The notes: generated by a model not told the origin, from the letters alone. DNA of 64,000 nt from an uncultured Massilia sp. (GCF_913773735.1 NZ_CAJYEB010000021.1:1-64000); one strand, 5' to 3'. Counted from the stretch's first letter, positions 33,453 through 44,195 are shown. Numbers and translations: made by a program.

Positions 33453-34700
33453 TTGACTACTCTCTATATCCGGCATCCCGCCCGCGCGGAAGGCGAGCAT
33501 GCGCTGAGCCGCTTCGCCGTGGTCGGCGACGGCGGCGCCATCGAGCAGCAGGGCGAAGGCCCGCTGCGCAACCTGGGCGACCTGGTCGGCGCGAGCCGCC
33601 GTGTCGTGCTGATCCTGGCCGCGGCCGACGTCTCGCTGCTGGCGGTGCAGGCGCCGCCGCTGTCGGGCGCGCGCCTGAAGGCGGCGCTGCCGGCCCTGGT
33701 CGAGGAACACATCCTGGGCGACCCGGAGGATGCCGTGCTGGCCGCCGCGCCCGAGCAGCCCGACGGCACCCGGCCGATCGCCGTGGCCGACCGCGACTGG
33801 CTGCAAGGCATCGTGCGCAGCCTGCTGGCGCAGGGCGCCCGCTCGGTGGCCGCCGTGCCCGCCCAGCTGTGCCTGCCGCTGGTGCCGGGCAGCGTGACGG
33901 CCGCCATCTCTGGCGTCGAGCTGACGCTGCGCCAGGGCCTGTTCCAGGGCTTCGGCCTGGCGCTGGACGCCAATCCGGCCACCGTGCTGCAGACCGCGCG
34001 CACCTTCGGCGGCGACGCGCCGCTGGCGCTGTACGTGCCGCGCGCCCAGCTCGGCGAGTACCAGGCGCTGCTGCAGGACGACGGCGCCGGCGTCACACTC
34101 GAGGCCGACGACTGGGCGCACTGGATCGCCGGCTCGAAAAGCACCGCGCTCGACCTGGTCTCGAGCCTGGGCGCCGCCGGCGTGCCGGCGCGCGACTGGC
34201 GCCGCTGGCGCTGGCCGATCCGGCTGGCCGGCCTGGCCGTCGCCGTCAACCTGATCGGCCTGAACGTCGACTGGCTGCGCCTGCGCCGCGAAGCCGACAC
34301 CGTGCGCCAGTCGATGACCCAGACCTTCCGCGCGGCGTACCCGCGCGAGACCGCGATCCTCGATCCGGTGCTGCAGATGCGCCAGAACATCGCGCGCGCG
34401 CGCGCCAGCACGGGCGACGTCGCGCCCGACGAATTCACCTACCTCGCCGCCGCGTTCGGCGAAGCTGCCCGGTCCAGCGGACGCCAACCCGGCATTGCGT
34501 CAATCGAATACCGCGAACGCGCGCTGACCGTCAAAGTCAAACCCGAAACGGTCGACCCCGGCTTGCTCGCGCAACTGCGCACGGCGCTGGCCGCGCGCCA
34601 CCTGAGCATCGAGGAAACGGCGGCGGGCAGCTGGACGGTCCGCGCCGGCGCCGCCACGGGATCCTCGGCAGCGGCCGCCACGCAAGGAGCAGCACGATGA
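33453..34700 (+). CDS. gspL: Inner-membrane assembly protein GspL
   Basis: A 415-residue bitopic protein. It begins at TTG (33453; MTTLYIRHPARAEGEH). The cytoplasmic actin-like domain (about residues 1-240) binds the GspE ATPase. A membrane helix near WPIRLAGLAVAVNLIGLNV follows, then a periplasmic ferredoxin-like domain (IASIEYRERALTVKVK). It anchors the ATPase to the membrane platform with GspM, whose gene overlaps its stop by four bases. Confidence 0.9.
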   Translation: MTTLYIRHPARAEGEHALSRFAVVGDGGAIEQQGEGPLRNLGDLVGASRRVVLILAAADVSLLAVQAPPLSGARLKAALPALVEEHILGDPEDAVLAAAPEQPDGTRPIAVADRDWLQGIVRSLLAQGARSVAAVPAQLCLPLVPGSVTAAISGVELTLRQGLFQGFGLALDANPATVLQTARTFGGDAPLALYVPRAQLGEYQALLQDDGAGVTLEADDWAHWIAGSKSTALDLVSSLGAAGVPARDWRRWRWPIRLAGLAVAVNLIGLNVDWLRLRREADTVRQSMTQTFRAAYPRETAILDPVLQMRQNIARARASTGDVAPDEFTYLAAAFGEAARSSGRQPGIASIEYRERALTVKVKPETVDPGLLAQLRTALAARHLSIEETAAGSWTVRAGAATGSSAAAATQGAAR

Positions 34701-35215
34701 GCATCGCCACCACCATCGCCCAGGTCCGCGAACGCGCCGCCACGCAATGGCTCGCCCGTACCGAACAGGAGCGCCGCTTCCTCGCGGTCGGCGGCGCCGT
34801 CGTGCTGCTGGCCATCCTGTATCTGCTGCTGGTCGACCCCGCCATCGAGGGGCGCGCCAGGCTCAACCGCTCGCTGCCGCAGCTGCGCCAGCAGGCCGCC
34901 GAGCTGCAGGCCATGGCGCAGGAAGCGAACAGCCTGGCGCGCGCGCCGGCGGTGCAGGTCGTGCCGCTCACGCGCGAGGCCGTCAACGCCAGCCTGGGCG
35001 GCCGCGGCCTGGCGCCGCAATCGCTGTCCGTGACCGGCGAATATATCAAGCTGCAGATGAATAACGTGGCGTTCGCCGGCCTGGTCGCCTGGCTGGACGA
35101 GCAGCGCCGCGCCAACCGGGTGCTGGTGCAGGACGCCGCCATCACCGCCCTGCCGACCGCGGGCCAGGTCGACGCCAGCCTCACGCTGCGCCAGAACACG
35201 GGCGCGGCCCAATGA
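34697..35215 (+). CDS. gspM: Inner-membrane assembly protein GspM
   Basis: A 172-residue protein with one membrane helix near the start (FLAVGGAVVLLAILYLLLV), a coiled segment (LPQLRQQAAELQAMAQEANS) and a periplasmic ferredoxin-like domain (VTGEYIKLQMNNVAFAGLVAW). It pairs with GspL in the platform. The start overlaps the gspL stop (ATGA) and the stop overlaps the gspN start in the same way. Confidence 0.92.
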   Translation: MSIATTIAQVRERAATQWLARTEQERRFLAVGGAVVLLAILYLLLVDPAIEGRARLNRSLPQLRQQAAELQAMAQEANSLARAPAVQVVPLTREAVNASLGGRGLAPQSLSVTGEYIKLQMNNVAFAGLVAWLDEQRRANRVLVQDAAITALPTAGQVDASLTLRQNTGAAQ

Positions 35216-35985
35216 GGCGCGCGCTGCTCTGGATCCTGCTGGCGCTGCTGGCGGTCGTGGTCACGATCCTGGTCTTTTTGCCCGCGGCATGGCTGGGACC
35301 GGTCGTCGAACGCCAGACCGGCGGCCGTTTGACTCTGGGGGATGCGCAGGGTACGCTGTGGCGCGGCTCAGCCTTCGTCGGCGGCGCGCCGGGCGAGGGC
35401 GGCGCGGTCACGCCGCTGCTGCCGGGACGCTTCGCCTGGCGCCTGTCGCCGCTGGTCCTGTTCGGCCAGGTGGACATGGAACTCGCCAACGACCAGGCGC
35501 TGGCGCAGCCGGTGCGCGTGTCCGGCAGCTGGTCGCAGTGGCAGGTCAGCGCCGGCGAACTGCTGTTGCCGGCCGAGGGCCTGAGCGGCCTGGGCGCGCC
35601 GCTGAACACGCTGGCGCCGTCGGGCGCGATCCGCCTGTCCTGGAACCTGCTGGACATCGCGCGCCAGGGCAGTGCGGTGGCGGTGAGCGGACGCACGGTC
35701 CTGACCATGAACGACATGGGGTCGCGCATGAGCCCGATCAAACCGCTGGGCAGCTACGAGATGGCGATGGACTGGCGCGGCCAGCAGGCGGACCTGACGC
35801 TGCGCACCGTGCGCGGCGCGCTGCTGCTGTCCGGCAGCGGCGCGCTGGAACACGGCCGCCTGCGCTTTTCCGGCCAGGCCGCGGCCGCCGAAGGATACGA
35901 AAACACGCTGGGCAACCTGCTCAACCTGCTGGGCCAGCGCCGAATGGTGAACGGCAAGAACATAATCGCACTCGAGTTCAGATAA
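35212..35985 (+). CDS. gspN: Type II secretion protein GspN
   Basis: A 257-residue protein with a single N-terminal membrane helix (WILLALLAVVVTILVFLPAAW) and a periplasmic beta-rich body (GGRLTLGDAQGTLWRGSAFV; LSPLVLFGQVDMELAND). GspN occurs in a subset of type II systems, and its role in the envelope is not well defined. It overlaps gspM by four bases and shares its last base with the gspD start. Confidence 0.88.
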   Translation: MRRALLWILLALLAVVVTILVFLPAAWLGPVVERQTGGRLTLGDAQGTLWRGSAFVGGAPGEGGAVTPLLPGRFAWRLSPLVLFGQVDMELANDQALAQPVRVSGSWSQWQVSAGELLLPAEGLSGLGAPLNTLAPSGAIRLSWNLLDIARQGSAVAVSGRTVLTMNDMGSRMSPIKPLGSYEMAMDWRGQQADLTLRTVRGALLLSGSGALEHGRLRFSGQAAAAEGYENTLGNLLNLLGQRRMVNGKNIIALEFR

Positions 35986-38327
35986 TGAAAAACACCCACC
36001 GTAGCAACAGCACTCCGCAAACCCCGGCGCTGCGCCGCATCGCCGCCAGCGTCATGCTGTGCTGCGCCGTCGCCACGGCGCTGCCGCCGGTGACCGCCTT
36101 CGCCCAGGACGGCGCCGCGCTCAACTTCGTCAACGCCGACATGGAGTCGGTGATCAAGGCGGTCGGCCACTACACGGGCATGACCTTCATCATCGACCCG
36201 CGCGTGAAAGGCACGCTGACGCTGGTGTCGGAAAAATCCCTCACCAAGGCCCAGGCCTTCGCGCTGCTCACCTCGGCGCTGCGCCTGCAGGGCTACGCGG
36301 TCGTCACCGGCGACGGCTTCGCCAAGGTGGTGCCGGAAGCGGAAGCCAAGCTGCAGGCCTCGCCGACCCAGGTCGGCAGCGGCGGGCGGCGCGTGCAGGG
36401 CGACCAGGTCGCGACCCAGGTCTACCGCCTGCAGCACGAGTCGGCGGCCAACCTGACGGCCGTGCTGCGTCCCCTGATCTCGCCCAACAACTCGATCATG
36501 GCCGACCCGGGCAACAACAGCCTGGTGGTCACCGACTACGCCGACAACCTGCGCCGCCTGAGCAAGATCATCGCCGCGCTCGACGCGCCGGCCACCAGCG
36601 ACCTCGACGTGATCCCGATCCGCAACGGCATCGCCAGCGACGTCGCCACCCTCGTCACGCGCCTGATGGAACCGAGCCCGGGCGGCGATTCCGGCCGCGT
36701 CACCGTGCTGGCGGACCCGCGCACCAACGCGGTGATCGTGCGCGCGCCGTCGCTGGCGCGCGCCAACATGGCCAAGAGCCTGATCGCCAAGCTCGACCAG
36801 CCGACCACCGAAATGGGCAACATCCACGTGGTCTACCTGAAGAACGCCGACGCCAGCCGCGTGGCGCAGACGCTGCGCGCCGTGGTGTCGCAGGACGCGT
36901 CGGCGGTGCCGGTGCAGCAGCAGGGCACGGCGGGCGGCTCGATCCAGTCGGGCACCGCGGGCGGCAGCGGCAGCGGCGGCCTGGGTGGCGGCCAGACGAA
37001 CCAGCAGAGCAGCGTCGGCGCCGGCGGCACCGGCAATACCTTCGGCCAGCAGAGCCAGGCCACGGCCAACGGCGCCGGCGGCGGCCAGGGTTCCGGCTTC
37101 ATCCAGGCCGACGCCTCGACCAACAGCCTCATCATCACGGCGCCGGACGCCGTCTACCGCAATTTGCGCGGCGTCATCGACCAGCTCGACGTGCGCCGCG
37201 CCCAGGTGTATATCGAGGCGCTGGTGGTCGAGGTCACCTCGAGCAAGGCGTCCGAATTCGGCGTGCAGTGGATCGGCCTGTCGGGCGACAGCAGCAGCAA
37301 GTACCGCGTCGGCGGCGTGCAGTCGTTCAACGGCAGCGGCAGCAACAACATCATCAACCTGGCCGCCGCGGCGGCCGGCCTGGGGTCGGGCACCTCGACC
37401 GGCGGCACGGCGACGTCGCTGCCGCAGCTGAACGGCCTGTCGCTCGGCATCTTCCGCCAGATCAACGGCCAGCTGGGCCTGGGCGCGATCGCCACCGCCC
37501 TTGAAAACGGCGGCAATGCCAACATCTTGTCCACGCCGAACATGATCACGCTGGACAACGAGCTGGCGACGATCAAGGTAGGCCAGAACATCCCGATCCT
37601 GACCGGTTCGTTCACGACCGGCGCGAGCGGGGCCAGCAACCCGTTCCAGACCGTCGACCGCAAGGACGTCGGCCTGCTGCTGAAGGTGCGCCCGCAGATT
37701 TCCGAGGGCGGTACCATCAAGCTGGCCATCTACCACGAGAACTCCGGCATCGACCGTTCCGTGTCGTCGGATTCCGGCATCATCACGACGGTGCGCGCGA
37801 TCGAGAGCAACGTGCTCGCGGACGACGGCCAGATCATCGTGCTCGGCGGCCTGATCTCGGACGACGAGTCCGACAACGAGGAAAAGGTGCGCGGCCTGGG
37901 CGACATCCCGGTGCTGGGCAACCTGTTCAAGTACCGCTCGCGCACGCGCGCCAAGCGCAACCTGATGGTCTTCCTGCGCCCGGTGGTGGTGCGCAGCAAG
38001 GAACAGAACACCAGCATCTCCATGGACCGCTACGACTACATGCGCGCCGCCGGCGGCCAGGCCCAGCCGGTCGACGACAGCGTCCTGGTCCGCAACCTGG
38101 GCGCGCCGATGCTGCCGCCGCTGACCAACGGCCAGCCGCCGGCGGGCGGCACGATGGCCGGCATGCCGCCGCCGGCGCCGGTCGCGCCGCGTCCGGGCCA
38201 GGCCACCGGTCCGGGCACCACCCAGCCGGGCCGGCCGGGCACGGGCCAGGCGGGCCAGGCGGACCAGTCGTTGCCGCCGGTCGGTAGCTTCCGTCCGGTG
38301 CAGCCGCAAGCAACCCAGCAACAATGA
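35985..38327 (+). CDS. gspD: Type II secretion outer-membrane secretin GspD
   Basis: A 780-residue secretin with a signal peptide ending near VTAFAQ. The N0 domain starts [20 protein letters not shown], and N1-N3 follow ([60 protein letters not shown]). N3 is interrupted by a Gly/Ser/Gln-rich loop of about 60 residues (roughly 310-370). The secretin core has [40 protein letters not shown] and [20 protein letters not shown]. The last ~70 residues form a Pro/Gly/Gln tail. It forms the outer-membrane channel. Confidence 0.96.
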   Translation: MKNTHRSNSTPQTPALRRIAASVMLCCAVATALPPVTAFAQDGAALNFVNADMESVIKAVGHYTGMTFIIDPRVKGTLTLVSEKSLTKAQAFALLTSALRLQGYAVVTGDGFAKVVPEAEAKLQASPTQVGSGGRRVQGDQVATQVYRLQHESAANLTAVLRPLISPNNSIMADPGNNSLVVTDYADNLRRLSKIIAALDAPATSDLDVIPIRNGIASDVATLVTRLMEPSPGGDSGRVTVLADPRTNAVIVRAPSLARANMAKSLIAKLDQPTTEMGNIHVVYLKNADASRVAQTLRAVVSQDASAVPVQQQGTAGGSIQSGTAGGSGSGGLGGGQTNQQSSVGAGGTGNTFGQQSQATANGAGGGQGSGFIQADASTNSLIITAPDAVYRNLRGVIDQLDVRRAQVYIEALVVEVTSSKASEFGVQWIGLSGDSSSKYRVGGVQSFNGSGSNNIINLAAAAAGLGSGTSTGGTATSLPQLNGLSLGIFRQINGQLGLGAIATALENGGNANILSTPNMITLDNELATIKVGQNIPILTGSFTTGASGASNPFQTVDRKDVGLLLKVRPQISEGGTIKLAIYHENSGIDRSVSSDSGIITTVRAIESNVLADDGQIIVLGGLISDDESDNEEKVRGLGDIPVLGNLFKYRSRTRAKRNLMVFLRPVVVRSKEQNTSISMDRYDYMRAAGGQAQPVDDSVLVRNLGAPMLPPLTNGQPPAGGTMAGMPPPAPVAPRPGQATGPGTTQPGRPGTGQAGQADQSLPPVGSFRPVQPQATQQQ

Positions 38328-38337
38328 TCGAGTCATC

Positions 38338-39765
38338 ATGAACAACCTGCTGCCTTACGCATTCGCGCGCGACAACGTCGTGCTGGCGCGTTCCAACGGC
38401 GACCCGGCGCAGGCCGTCGAGGTGCTGGTGTCGAACGCCACGAAGCCGGCGGCGATCGCCGAGGTGTCGCGCCGCTTCGGCCGCGTCAGCCTGCGCCGCC
38501 TCGAACGCGCCGAGCTGGAATCGGCCATCGCGGCCGCCTACCAGTCGGCCGGCGGCGACGCCTCCCAGGTGGCGGACGAGTTCGACGCCGACCTCGACCT
38601 CACCAAGCTGCTGCAGGACGTGCCGGCCATCGAGGACCTGCTGGAATCGTCCGACGACGCGCCCGTCATCCGCATGATCAACGCGCTGCTGACGCAGTCG
38701 CTGCGCGAGGGCGCTTCCGACATCCACATCGAGCCCTTCGAGCAGACCTCGGTCGTGCGCTTTCGCATCGACGGCGCGCTGCGCGACATCGTGCGCCCGC
38801 GCAAGGCGATCCACGCCTCGCTGATCTCGCGCATCAAGATCATGTCGGCGCTCGACATCGCCGAGAAGCGCCTGCCGCAGGACGGCCGCATCACGCTGCG
38901 CATCGGCGGCAAGCCGGTCGACGTGCGCGTCTCCACGCTCCCGACCGGCCACGGCGAACGCGCCGTGCTGCGCTTGCTGGACAAGGAAGCCGGGCGCCTC
39001 GACCTGTCGCACCTGGGCATGGGCGCCGACCTGCTGCCGCAGTTCGACAAGCTGATCAACCAGCCGCACGGCATCGTGCTGGTCACCGGCCCGACCGGCT
39101 CGGGCAAGACCACCACGCTGTACGCGGCGCTGTCGCGCCTGAACGCCACCACCACCAACGTGATGACGGTCGAGGACCCGATCGAGTACGACCTGCCCGG
39201 CATCGGCCAGACCCAGGTCAACGCGCGCATCGACATGACCTTCGCCAAGGCGCTGCGCGCGATCCTGCGCCAGGATCCGGACGTCATCATGATCGGCGAG
39301 ATCCGCGACCTCGAAACGGCCCAGATCGCCGTGCAGGCCTCGCTGACGGGCCACCTGGTGCTGGCCACGCTGCACACGAACGACGCCGCCTCGGCCGTGA
39401 CCCGCCTGCTCGACATGGGCATCGAACCCTTCCTGCTGTCGTCGTCGCTCCTGGGCGTGATGGCGCAGCGCCTGGTGCGCAAGCTGTGCCCGCACTGCAA
39501 GCGCCAGGAAGGACCGGGCCAGTGGGTGGCGGTGGGCTGCGACCGCTGCGGCCACACGGGCTACCAGGGCCGCGTCGGCGTCTACGAACTGCTCGAGACC
39601 AACGAACGCATCCGCGCCCAGATCCACAACCAGGTGTCGGAAGCGGAAATCCGCGATGCGGCGCTGGCGTCGGGCATGCGCACGATGTACCAGGACGGCG
39701 AGCGCTGGGTGCAGACCGGCGTCACCACCGAGGCCGAACTGCTGCGCGTGGCGAAGGCGGACTGA
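38338..39765 (+). CDS. gspE: Type II secretion ATPase GspE
   Basis: A 475-residue hexameric ATPase that powers pseudopilus growth. The Walker A motif GPTGSGKTT is at residues 251-259. Other signatures are [11 protein letters not shown], the Asp box [20 protein letters not shown], Walker B with [10 protein letters not shown], and the His box [15 protein letters not shown] zinc motif of two CxxC pairs (CPHC and CDRC) is present, with a shorter spacer (13 residues) than in many homologues. It docks on GspL at the inner membrane. Confidence 0.97.
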   Translation: MNNLLPYAFARDNVVLARSNGDPAQAVEVLVSNATKPAAIAEVSRRFGRVSLRRLERAELESAIAAAYQSAGGDASQVADEFDADLDLTKLLQDVPAIEDLLESSDDAPVIRMINALLTQSLREGASDIHIEPFEQTSVVRFRIDGALRDIVRPRKAIHASLISRIKIMSALDIAEKRLPQDGRITLRIGGKPVDVRVSTLPTGHGERAVLRLLDKEAGRLDLSHLGMGADLLPQFDKLINQPHGIVLVTGPTGSGKTTTLYAALSRLNATTTNVMTVEDPIEYDLPGIGQTQVNARIDMTFAKALRAILRQDPDVIMIGEIRDLETAQIAVQASLTGHLVLATLHTNDAASAVTRLLDMGIEPFLLSSSLLGVMAQRLVRKLCPHCKRQEGPGQWVAVGCDRCGHTGYQGRVGVYELLETNERIRAQIHNQVSEAEIRDAALASGMRTMYQDGERWVQTGVTTEAELLRVAKAD

Positions 39766-39768
39766 TCG

Positions 39769-40989
39769 ATGCCAGCCTTCCGCTACGAAGCCGTCGACGC
39801 CGGCGGTATCACCCGCAAGGGCGTGCTGAATGCCGACAGCCCGCGCGCCGCGCGCGCCGACCTGCGCCTGCAGGGCCTGACGCCGCTGAGCGTCGACGCC
39901 ATCGCGGCCCAGGTCGACGAGAGCGGGGCGGCGCGCGCGCGCAGCTTCGGCGAGCGCCTGTCCCAGGTCGAGCTGGCCCTGTTCACGCGCCAGCTGGCCA
40001 GCCTGCTGGAAGCCGGCCTGCCGCTGGAGCAGGCGTTCACGGCGCTGCTGGAACAGGCCGAGCGCGCCTACGTGCGCGACCTGGTCGCCTCGATCCGCTC
40101 CGAAGTGATGGGCGGCGCCTCGTTCTCCAGCGCGCTGGCGCGCCATCCGCGCGACTTCGCCGAGATCTACCGCGCGCTGGTCTCGTCGGGCGAACAGATC
40201 GGCCAGCTCGCGCGCGTGCTGTCGCGCCTGGCCGACTACATCGAGCGCCGCAACGCGCTGGTGCAGCGGGTGCGCCTCGCCTTCACCTACCCGGCCATCG
40301 TCACCGTGGTCGCGTTCGCGATCGTGATCTTCCTGCTCACCTACGTGGTGCCGCAGATCGTCTCGGTGTTCGCCAACACCAAGCAGAAACTGCCGTTCCT
40401 CACCATCATGATGCTGGGCGTGTCGAACTTTACGCGCGCCTACGGGATCTACGTCGCACTGCTCGCCGTCGCGGCATGGTTCGCGTGGCGGCGCGCGCTG
40501 CAGAACCCGGCGCTCAAGCGGCGCTGGCATGCCTGGCTGCTGACGGCGCCCGTGTACGGCAAGTTCGAGCGCAGCCTGAACACGACGCGCTTCGCCAGCA
40601 CGCTGGCGATCACGACGGGTTCCGGCGTGCCCATCCTGCGCGCGCTGGAAACCAGCCGCGACACGCTGTCCAACGTGGCCATGAAGGAACTGGTCGAGGA
40701 TGCGACGGCCAGCGTGCGCGAGGGCGTCAGCCTGGCGCGCGCGCTGTCGGCGCAGAAGCTGTTCCCGCCGATGCTGGTGCACATGATCCGCGCCGGCGAG
40801 ATCACCGGCGAGCTGCCGGCCATGCTGGAGCGGGCGTCGAATTCGCAGCAGGCCGATTTCGAGCGGCGCGCGCTGACCATCGCCGGCCTGCTGGAGCCGG
40901 TGCTGATCCTGGCCATGGGCCTGGTCGTGCTCCTGATCGTGCTGGCGGTCCTGATGCCGATTATCGAAATTAACCAGCTGGTGCGCTGA
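39769..40989 (+). CDS. gspF: Type II secretion platform protein GspF
   Basis: A 406-residue polytopic membrane protein. It starts MPAFRYEAVDAGGITRKGVL, typical of GspF. Two homologous cytoplasmic domains (LFTRQLASLLEAGLPLEQAF and FASTLAITTGSGVPILRALE) alternate with membrane helices (AIVTVVAFAIVIFLLTYVVP; VLILAMGLVVLLIVLAVLMP). It is the rotor-like centre of the assembly platform and contacts GspE and GspL. It follows gspE with a three-base gap. Confidence 0.96.
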   Translation: MPAFRYEAVDAGGITRKGVLNADSPRAARADLRLQGLTPLSVDAIAAQVDESGAARARSFGERLSQVELALFTRQLASLLEAGLPLEQAFTALLEQAERAYVRDLVASIRSEVMGGASFSSALARHPRDFAEIYRALVSSGEQIGQLARVLSRLADYIERRNALVQRVRLAFTYPAIVTVVAFAIVIFLLTYVVPQIVSVFANTKQKLPFLTIMMLGVSNFTRAYGIYVALLAVAAWFAWRRALQNPALKRRWHAWLLTAPVYGKFERSLNTTRFASTLAITTGSGVPILRALETSRDTLSNVAMKELVEDATASVREGVSLARALSAQKLFPPMLVHMIRAGEITGELPAMLERASNSQQADFERRALTIAGLLEPVLILAMGLVVLLIVLAVLMPIIEINQLVR

Positions 40990-40999
40990 CAAGGAAACC

Positions 41000-41743
41000 A
41001 TGAACAAGCGTTTGCCCATCCTCCTGAGCCTGCTCGGCGTGATCCTGCTGGCGGCCTCGCTCGCCTACTGGATCCTGCAGCTCTACCGGCCGCCCCAGCG
41101 CCCGCTCGCCGCCGTGCCGCAGCAGGCCATGCCGGACCCGGCCATCGACGCGGCCGCCACGCTGTTCGGCGGCCAGCTGGCCGTCGCCAGCGTCACCAAC
41201 TACCAGCTGACGGGCATCGTCTTCGCCGGCCGCGACAGCGTCGCCATCCTGGTCGCCGACAATGCGCCGGCCAAGGCGCTCAAGCTGGGCAAGGAACTGG
41301 CGCCGGGCGTGACCCTGTCGGAAGTGCATCCGCGCTACGTGATGCTGTCCGATGGCGGCGTCATGAAGCGCGTCGACCTGCCGGCCGATGCCAGGACGGG
41401 CGCGTCGCTGGCCGGTGGCGGCGCGGCGCCGGCCCCGGTGCCGAACACGGCCGCGGGATCGGCCCCGATCATGCAGCCGAGCATCCCGCCGAACATGCCG
41501 CAGCCGGCCGTCACGCCCGCCGGCACGCCGGCGCCGGCCAGCGTCGCCCAGCCCAACCAGAGCTACGTGCCGGAACCGCCGATGTCGCCGGGCGCCGTGT
41601 CGCCACAGCGGCCCCAGCCGTCCCCCGCCAACGCGCAGGAATTCACGCCGCCGGGCGACGTCGGCGGGCGCGATACGCCGCGCAACGACAACGCGCCGGT
41701 GCAGATGCCGGCGCCGACCCAGCCGAGTCCGGTCACGCAATAA
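41000..41743 (+). CDS. gspC: Type II secretion protein GspC (PDZ-less)
   Basis: A 247-residue bitopic protein: an N-terminal membrane helix (LLSLLGVILLAASLAYWIL), then the homology region that binds GspD N0 (LFGGQLAVASVTNYQLTGIV; SVAILVADNAPAKALKLGKE; GVTLSEVHPRYVMLSDGG). Where a PDZ or coiled-coil domain normally follows there is only a Pro/Ala-rich tail of about 110 residues. It links the inner platform to the secretin. Its position at the end of the operon, rather than at the start as in enterobacteria, is common in Burkholderiales. AAGGAAAC precedes the ATG. Confidence 0.88.
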   Translation: MNKRLPILLSLLGVILLAASLAYWILQLYRPPQRPLAAVPQQAMPDPAIDAAATLFGGQLAVASVTNYQLTGIVFAGRDSVAILVADNAPAKALKLGKELAPGVTLSEVHPRYVMLSDGGVMKRVDLPADARTGASLAGGGAAPAPVPNTAAGSAPIMQPSIPPNMPQPAVTPAGTPAPASVAQPNQSYVPEPPMSPGAVSPQRPQPSPANAQEFTPPGDVGGRDTPRNDNAPVQMPAPTQPSPVTQ

Positions 41744-41756
41744 CCGGCTGGCGCCG

Positions 41757-42488
41757 TCAGCGCCGCAATGCCGTGAACGCGGCGAATTCCCAGGAGCGGA
41801 AACCGACGAGCAGGGTGAAGCCGTCGCGCTCCTGCGCCGGCAGGCGCCGGTCGTTGCGGTGCAGGCGCGCCAGCTCGCCGGCCAGCTGGTGGATTTTTTC
41901 CGCGACCTCGCCGGCCGAGGCCAGCGACAGGCGCGCCGGCAGGCACATCAGCGTTTCGCCGGGGCCGTCGAAGCGGCCCTCGAAATAATCTCCCACCACG
42001 TGCTCGCGGAAGAAGCGCTGCACCGGCCCGTCCGGCAGCCAGCGGAAGGCGTTCGAGACGCGCAGCGCATAGCGGTTCAGCGGTTTCAGCTCGATCACGC
42101 GCAGCCGGTCGAGTTCCACCAGCAGGCCGATGCATTCGGCCTCGGTCAGGCGGTAGGTTTCGACGACCTGTTCCAGGCTCCAGTGCCCCAGGCAGCAGAT
42201 CGCCACCAGCAGCAGGCGCGGATGGTTGGCCAGTGCGTTTTCCTGGGCCAGCGTCAGCGTGTCGGCCTGGGGCCGGCTGTCGGCCGCGCGCCGCAGCACG
42301 TCTTCCAGCGCGATGCCGGCCACCTGGCAGATCTGCGCCAGGCGCGACAGCGTCATGTCCTTCTGGCCGAACATGCGCTTGATGCTCGATTCGCTCATCG
42401 CGATGCGCTCGGCCAGCATCTTGTAGGTGATGCCGGCGGCGCGCAGTTCGGCGCGCAGGACGTCCAGCAGCATGTCGGGAGAGCTCAT
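41757..42488 (-). CDS. XRE-type HTH transcriptional regulator
   Basis: A 243-residue protein with an N-terminal helix-turn-helix (ITYKMLAERIAMSESSIKRM, then FGQKDMTLSRLAQICQVAGI) at residues 19-63. The C-terminal part includes a winged-helix-like region (LSLEQVVETYRLTEAECIGL-type with LDRLRVIELKPLNRYALRV) and a helical end, and may bind a ligand or partner. It is convergent with the gsp operon, with only 13 bases between stops. The target genes are not known. Confidence 0.82.
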   Translation of the reverse strand: MSSPDMLLDVLRAELRAAGITYKMLAERIAMSESSIKRMFGQKDMTLSRLAQICQVAGIALEDVLRRAADSRPQADTLTLAQENALANHPRLLLVAICCLGHWSLEQVVETYRLTEAECIGLLVELDRLRVIELKPLNRYALRVSNAFRWLPDGPVQRFFREHVVGDYFEGRFDGPGETLMCLPARLSLASAGEVAEKIHQLAGELARLHRNDRRLPAQERDGFTLLVGFRSWEFAAFTALRR

Positions 42489-42587
42489 GGGACGGATCGG
42501 ATCGGAAATGTGATGGTAAGCAATTTACCGAAGTCGGCCGCGGCATTCAACACCGGCGTCGCGCGCGGACGGCGGCAGCGACGGCGG

Positions 42588-42785
42588 CTACTCGTCCTCG
42601 GGCACCAGCGGCGCCTTCTTCAATGCGCGCTTGGCCTCCAGCCGCTCGCTGCCGGTGGTCTTGGCATGCGCGCCCGCCGCGCGCGCCTTGGCGAAACCCG
42701 CGAACGGGTTGCGCGGCTTGAGCGGCGGCGTCGGTTCGACGCGCAGGCGCATCTTCTGCCGGGTTGCCAGTGCCTTGTTTGCCAT
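42588..42785 (-). CDS. Small basic hypothetical protein
   Basis: A 65-residue Lys/Arg/Ala-rich protein (MANKALATRQKMRLRVEPTP, then PLKPRNPFAGFAKARAAG). It has no membrane helix. It lies directly after the hslU terminator on the same strand; GGAGACAAG before the ATG is a fair ribosome site. Composition suggests nucleic-acid or ribosome binding, but no family is recognised. Confidence 0.6.
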   Translation of the reverse strand: MANKALATRQKMRLRVEPTPPLKPRNPFAGFAKARAAGAHAKTTGSERLEAKRALKKAPLVPEDE

Positions 42786-42798
42786 CGCTTGTCTCCAT

Positions 42799-42824
42799 GA
42801 AAAAGGGCGCCGCGAAGGGCGCCC
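42799..42824 (-). terminator. Rho-independent terminator after hslU
   Basis: On the minus strand GGGCGCC, a six-base loop and GGCGCCC are followed by TTTTTC. The hairpin begins 16 bases after the hslU stop. The T-tract runs to just before the ribosome site of the 65-residue gene, so that gene depends on read-through. Confidence 0.75.
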
Positions 42825-42839
42825 GGCGGGTGCGTCGTC

Positions 42840-44195
42840 TTACAGCACGTAGCGCGACAGGTCTTCGTTGACCGCCAGCGCATCCAGGCGGTCGTTGACG
42901 TAGGCCGCGTCGATGACCAGGGCCTGGCCCGACTTGTCGCTGGCCGAGTACGAGATTTCCTCGAGCAGCTTTTCCATCACCGTGTACAGGCGGCGCGCGC
43001 CGATGTTCTCGGTGCGCTCGTTGACCGAATAGGCGATCTCGGCCAGGCGATGGATGCCTTCGGGCGCGAACTCCAGCGTGACGCCCTCGGTGGCCAGCAG
43101 CGCCTCGTACTGCTTGGTGAGGCTGGCGTGGGTCGCCGTCAGGATGCTCTTGAAGTCCTCGATCGACAGCGATTCCAGTTCGACGCGGATCGGGAAGCGG
43201 CCCTGCAGTTCCGGGATCAGGTCCGACGGCTTCGACAGGTGGAACGCGCCCGAGGCGATGAACAGGATGTGGTCGGTCTTGATCATGCCGTACTTGGTGT
43301 TCACCGTCGTGCCCTCGACCAGCGGCAGCAGGTCGCGCTGCACGCCGGCGCGCGAGACGTCGGCGCCGCCGTGCTCGGAGCGCGAGGCGATCTTGTCGAC
43401 CTCGTCCAGGAACACGATGCCGTTCTGCTCGACGTTGGCGATGGCCTTCTGCTTCATCTCGTCCTCGTTGACGAGCTTGGCGGCCTCTTCCTCGACCAGC
43501 AGCTTCATCGCTTCCTTGACCTTCATCTTGCGCGGCTTCTTGCGGCCCGCGCCGACGCCGGCGAACATCGACTTGATCTGCTCGGTCATCTCTTCCATGC
43601 CCGGCGGCGCCATGATTTCCATCTGCGGCGCCGCGTCGGCCACGTCGATCTCGATTTCCTTGTCGTCGAGCGCGCCTTCGCGCAGGCGCTTGCGGAAGGT
43701 CTGGCGCGTGGTGTCGCCGCCGTCCTTGGCCTCGGTGTTGCTGACGTTGAAGCCGAAGTCGCGCGCCGGCGGCACCAGGATGTCGATGACGCGGTCCTCG
43801 GCCGCATCCTCGGCGCGCTGGCGCACCTTCTTCATTTCGCTGGCGCGGGTCTGCTTGACGCCGATGTCGATCAGGTCGCGGATGATGGTGTCGACGTCGC
43901 GGCCGACGTAGCCGACCTCGGTGAACTTGGTCGCCTCGATCTTGATGAAGGGCGCGTCGGCCAGCTTGGCCAGGCGGCGCGCGATCTCGGTCTTGCCGAC
44001 GCCGGTCGGACCGATCATCAGGATGTTCTTCGGCGTGATCTCGTGGCGCAGCGGTTCCTCGACCTGCTGGCGGCGCCAGCGGTTGCGCAGCGCGATCGCC
44101 ACGGCGCGCTTGGCCTTGCCCTGGCCGACGACGTGCTTGTCGAGTTCCGAGACGATTTCGGACGGGGTCATGTTCATGATCTTGCTGAGTTGCAT
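42840..44195 (-). CDS. hslU: HslU ATPase subunit of the HslVU protease
   Basis: A 451-residue AAA+ unfoldase that feeds substrates to HslV. It starts [20 protein letters not shown], preceded by AAAGG. The Walker A motif is [20 protein letters not shown] near residue 60; the pore motif is GYVGRD; Walker B is [12 protein letters not shown]; the intermediate (I) domain covers roughly residues 110-245. Sensor elements include [20 protein letters not shown], and the C-terminal DLSRYVL inserts into HslV. The gene is 23 bases after hslV. Confidence 0.97.
   Translation of the reverse strand: MQLSKIMNMTPSEIVSELDKHVVGQGKAKRAVAIALRNRWRRQQVEEPLRHEITPKNILMIGPTGVGKTEIARRLAKLADAPFIKIEATKFTEVGYVGRDVDTIIRDLIDIGVKQTRASEMKKVRQRAEDAAEDRVIDILVPPARDFGFNVSNTEAKDGGDTTRQTFRKRLREGALDDKEIEIDVADAAPQMEIMAPPGMEEMTEQIKSMFAGVGAGRKKPRKMKVKEAMKLLVEEEAAKLVNEDEMKQKAIANVEQNGIVFLDEVDKIASRSEHGGADVSRAGVQRDLLPLVEGTTVNTKYGMIKTDHILFIASGAFHLSKPSDLIPELQGRFPIRVELESLSIEDFKSILTATHASLTKQYEALLATEGVTLEFAPEGIHRLAEIAYSVNERTENIGARRLYTVMEKLLEEISYSASDKSGQALVIDAAYVNDRLDALAVNEDLSRYVL

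Noticed and set aside
37927..41019. 1030-codon minus-strand frame across the gsp genes
   Set aside because: Antisense to gspD, gspE and gspF, with His/Gln/Arg-rich nonsense composition and no ribosome site.
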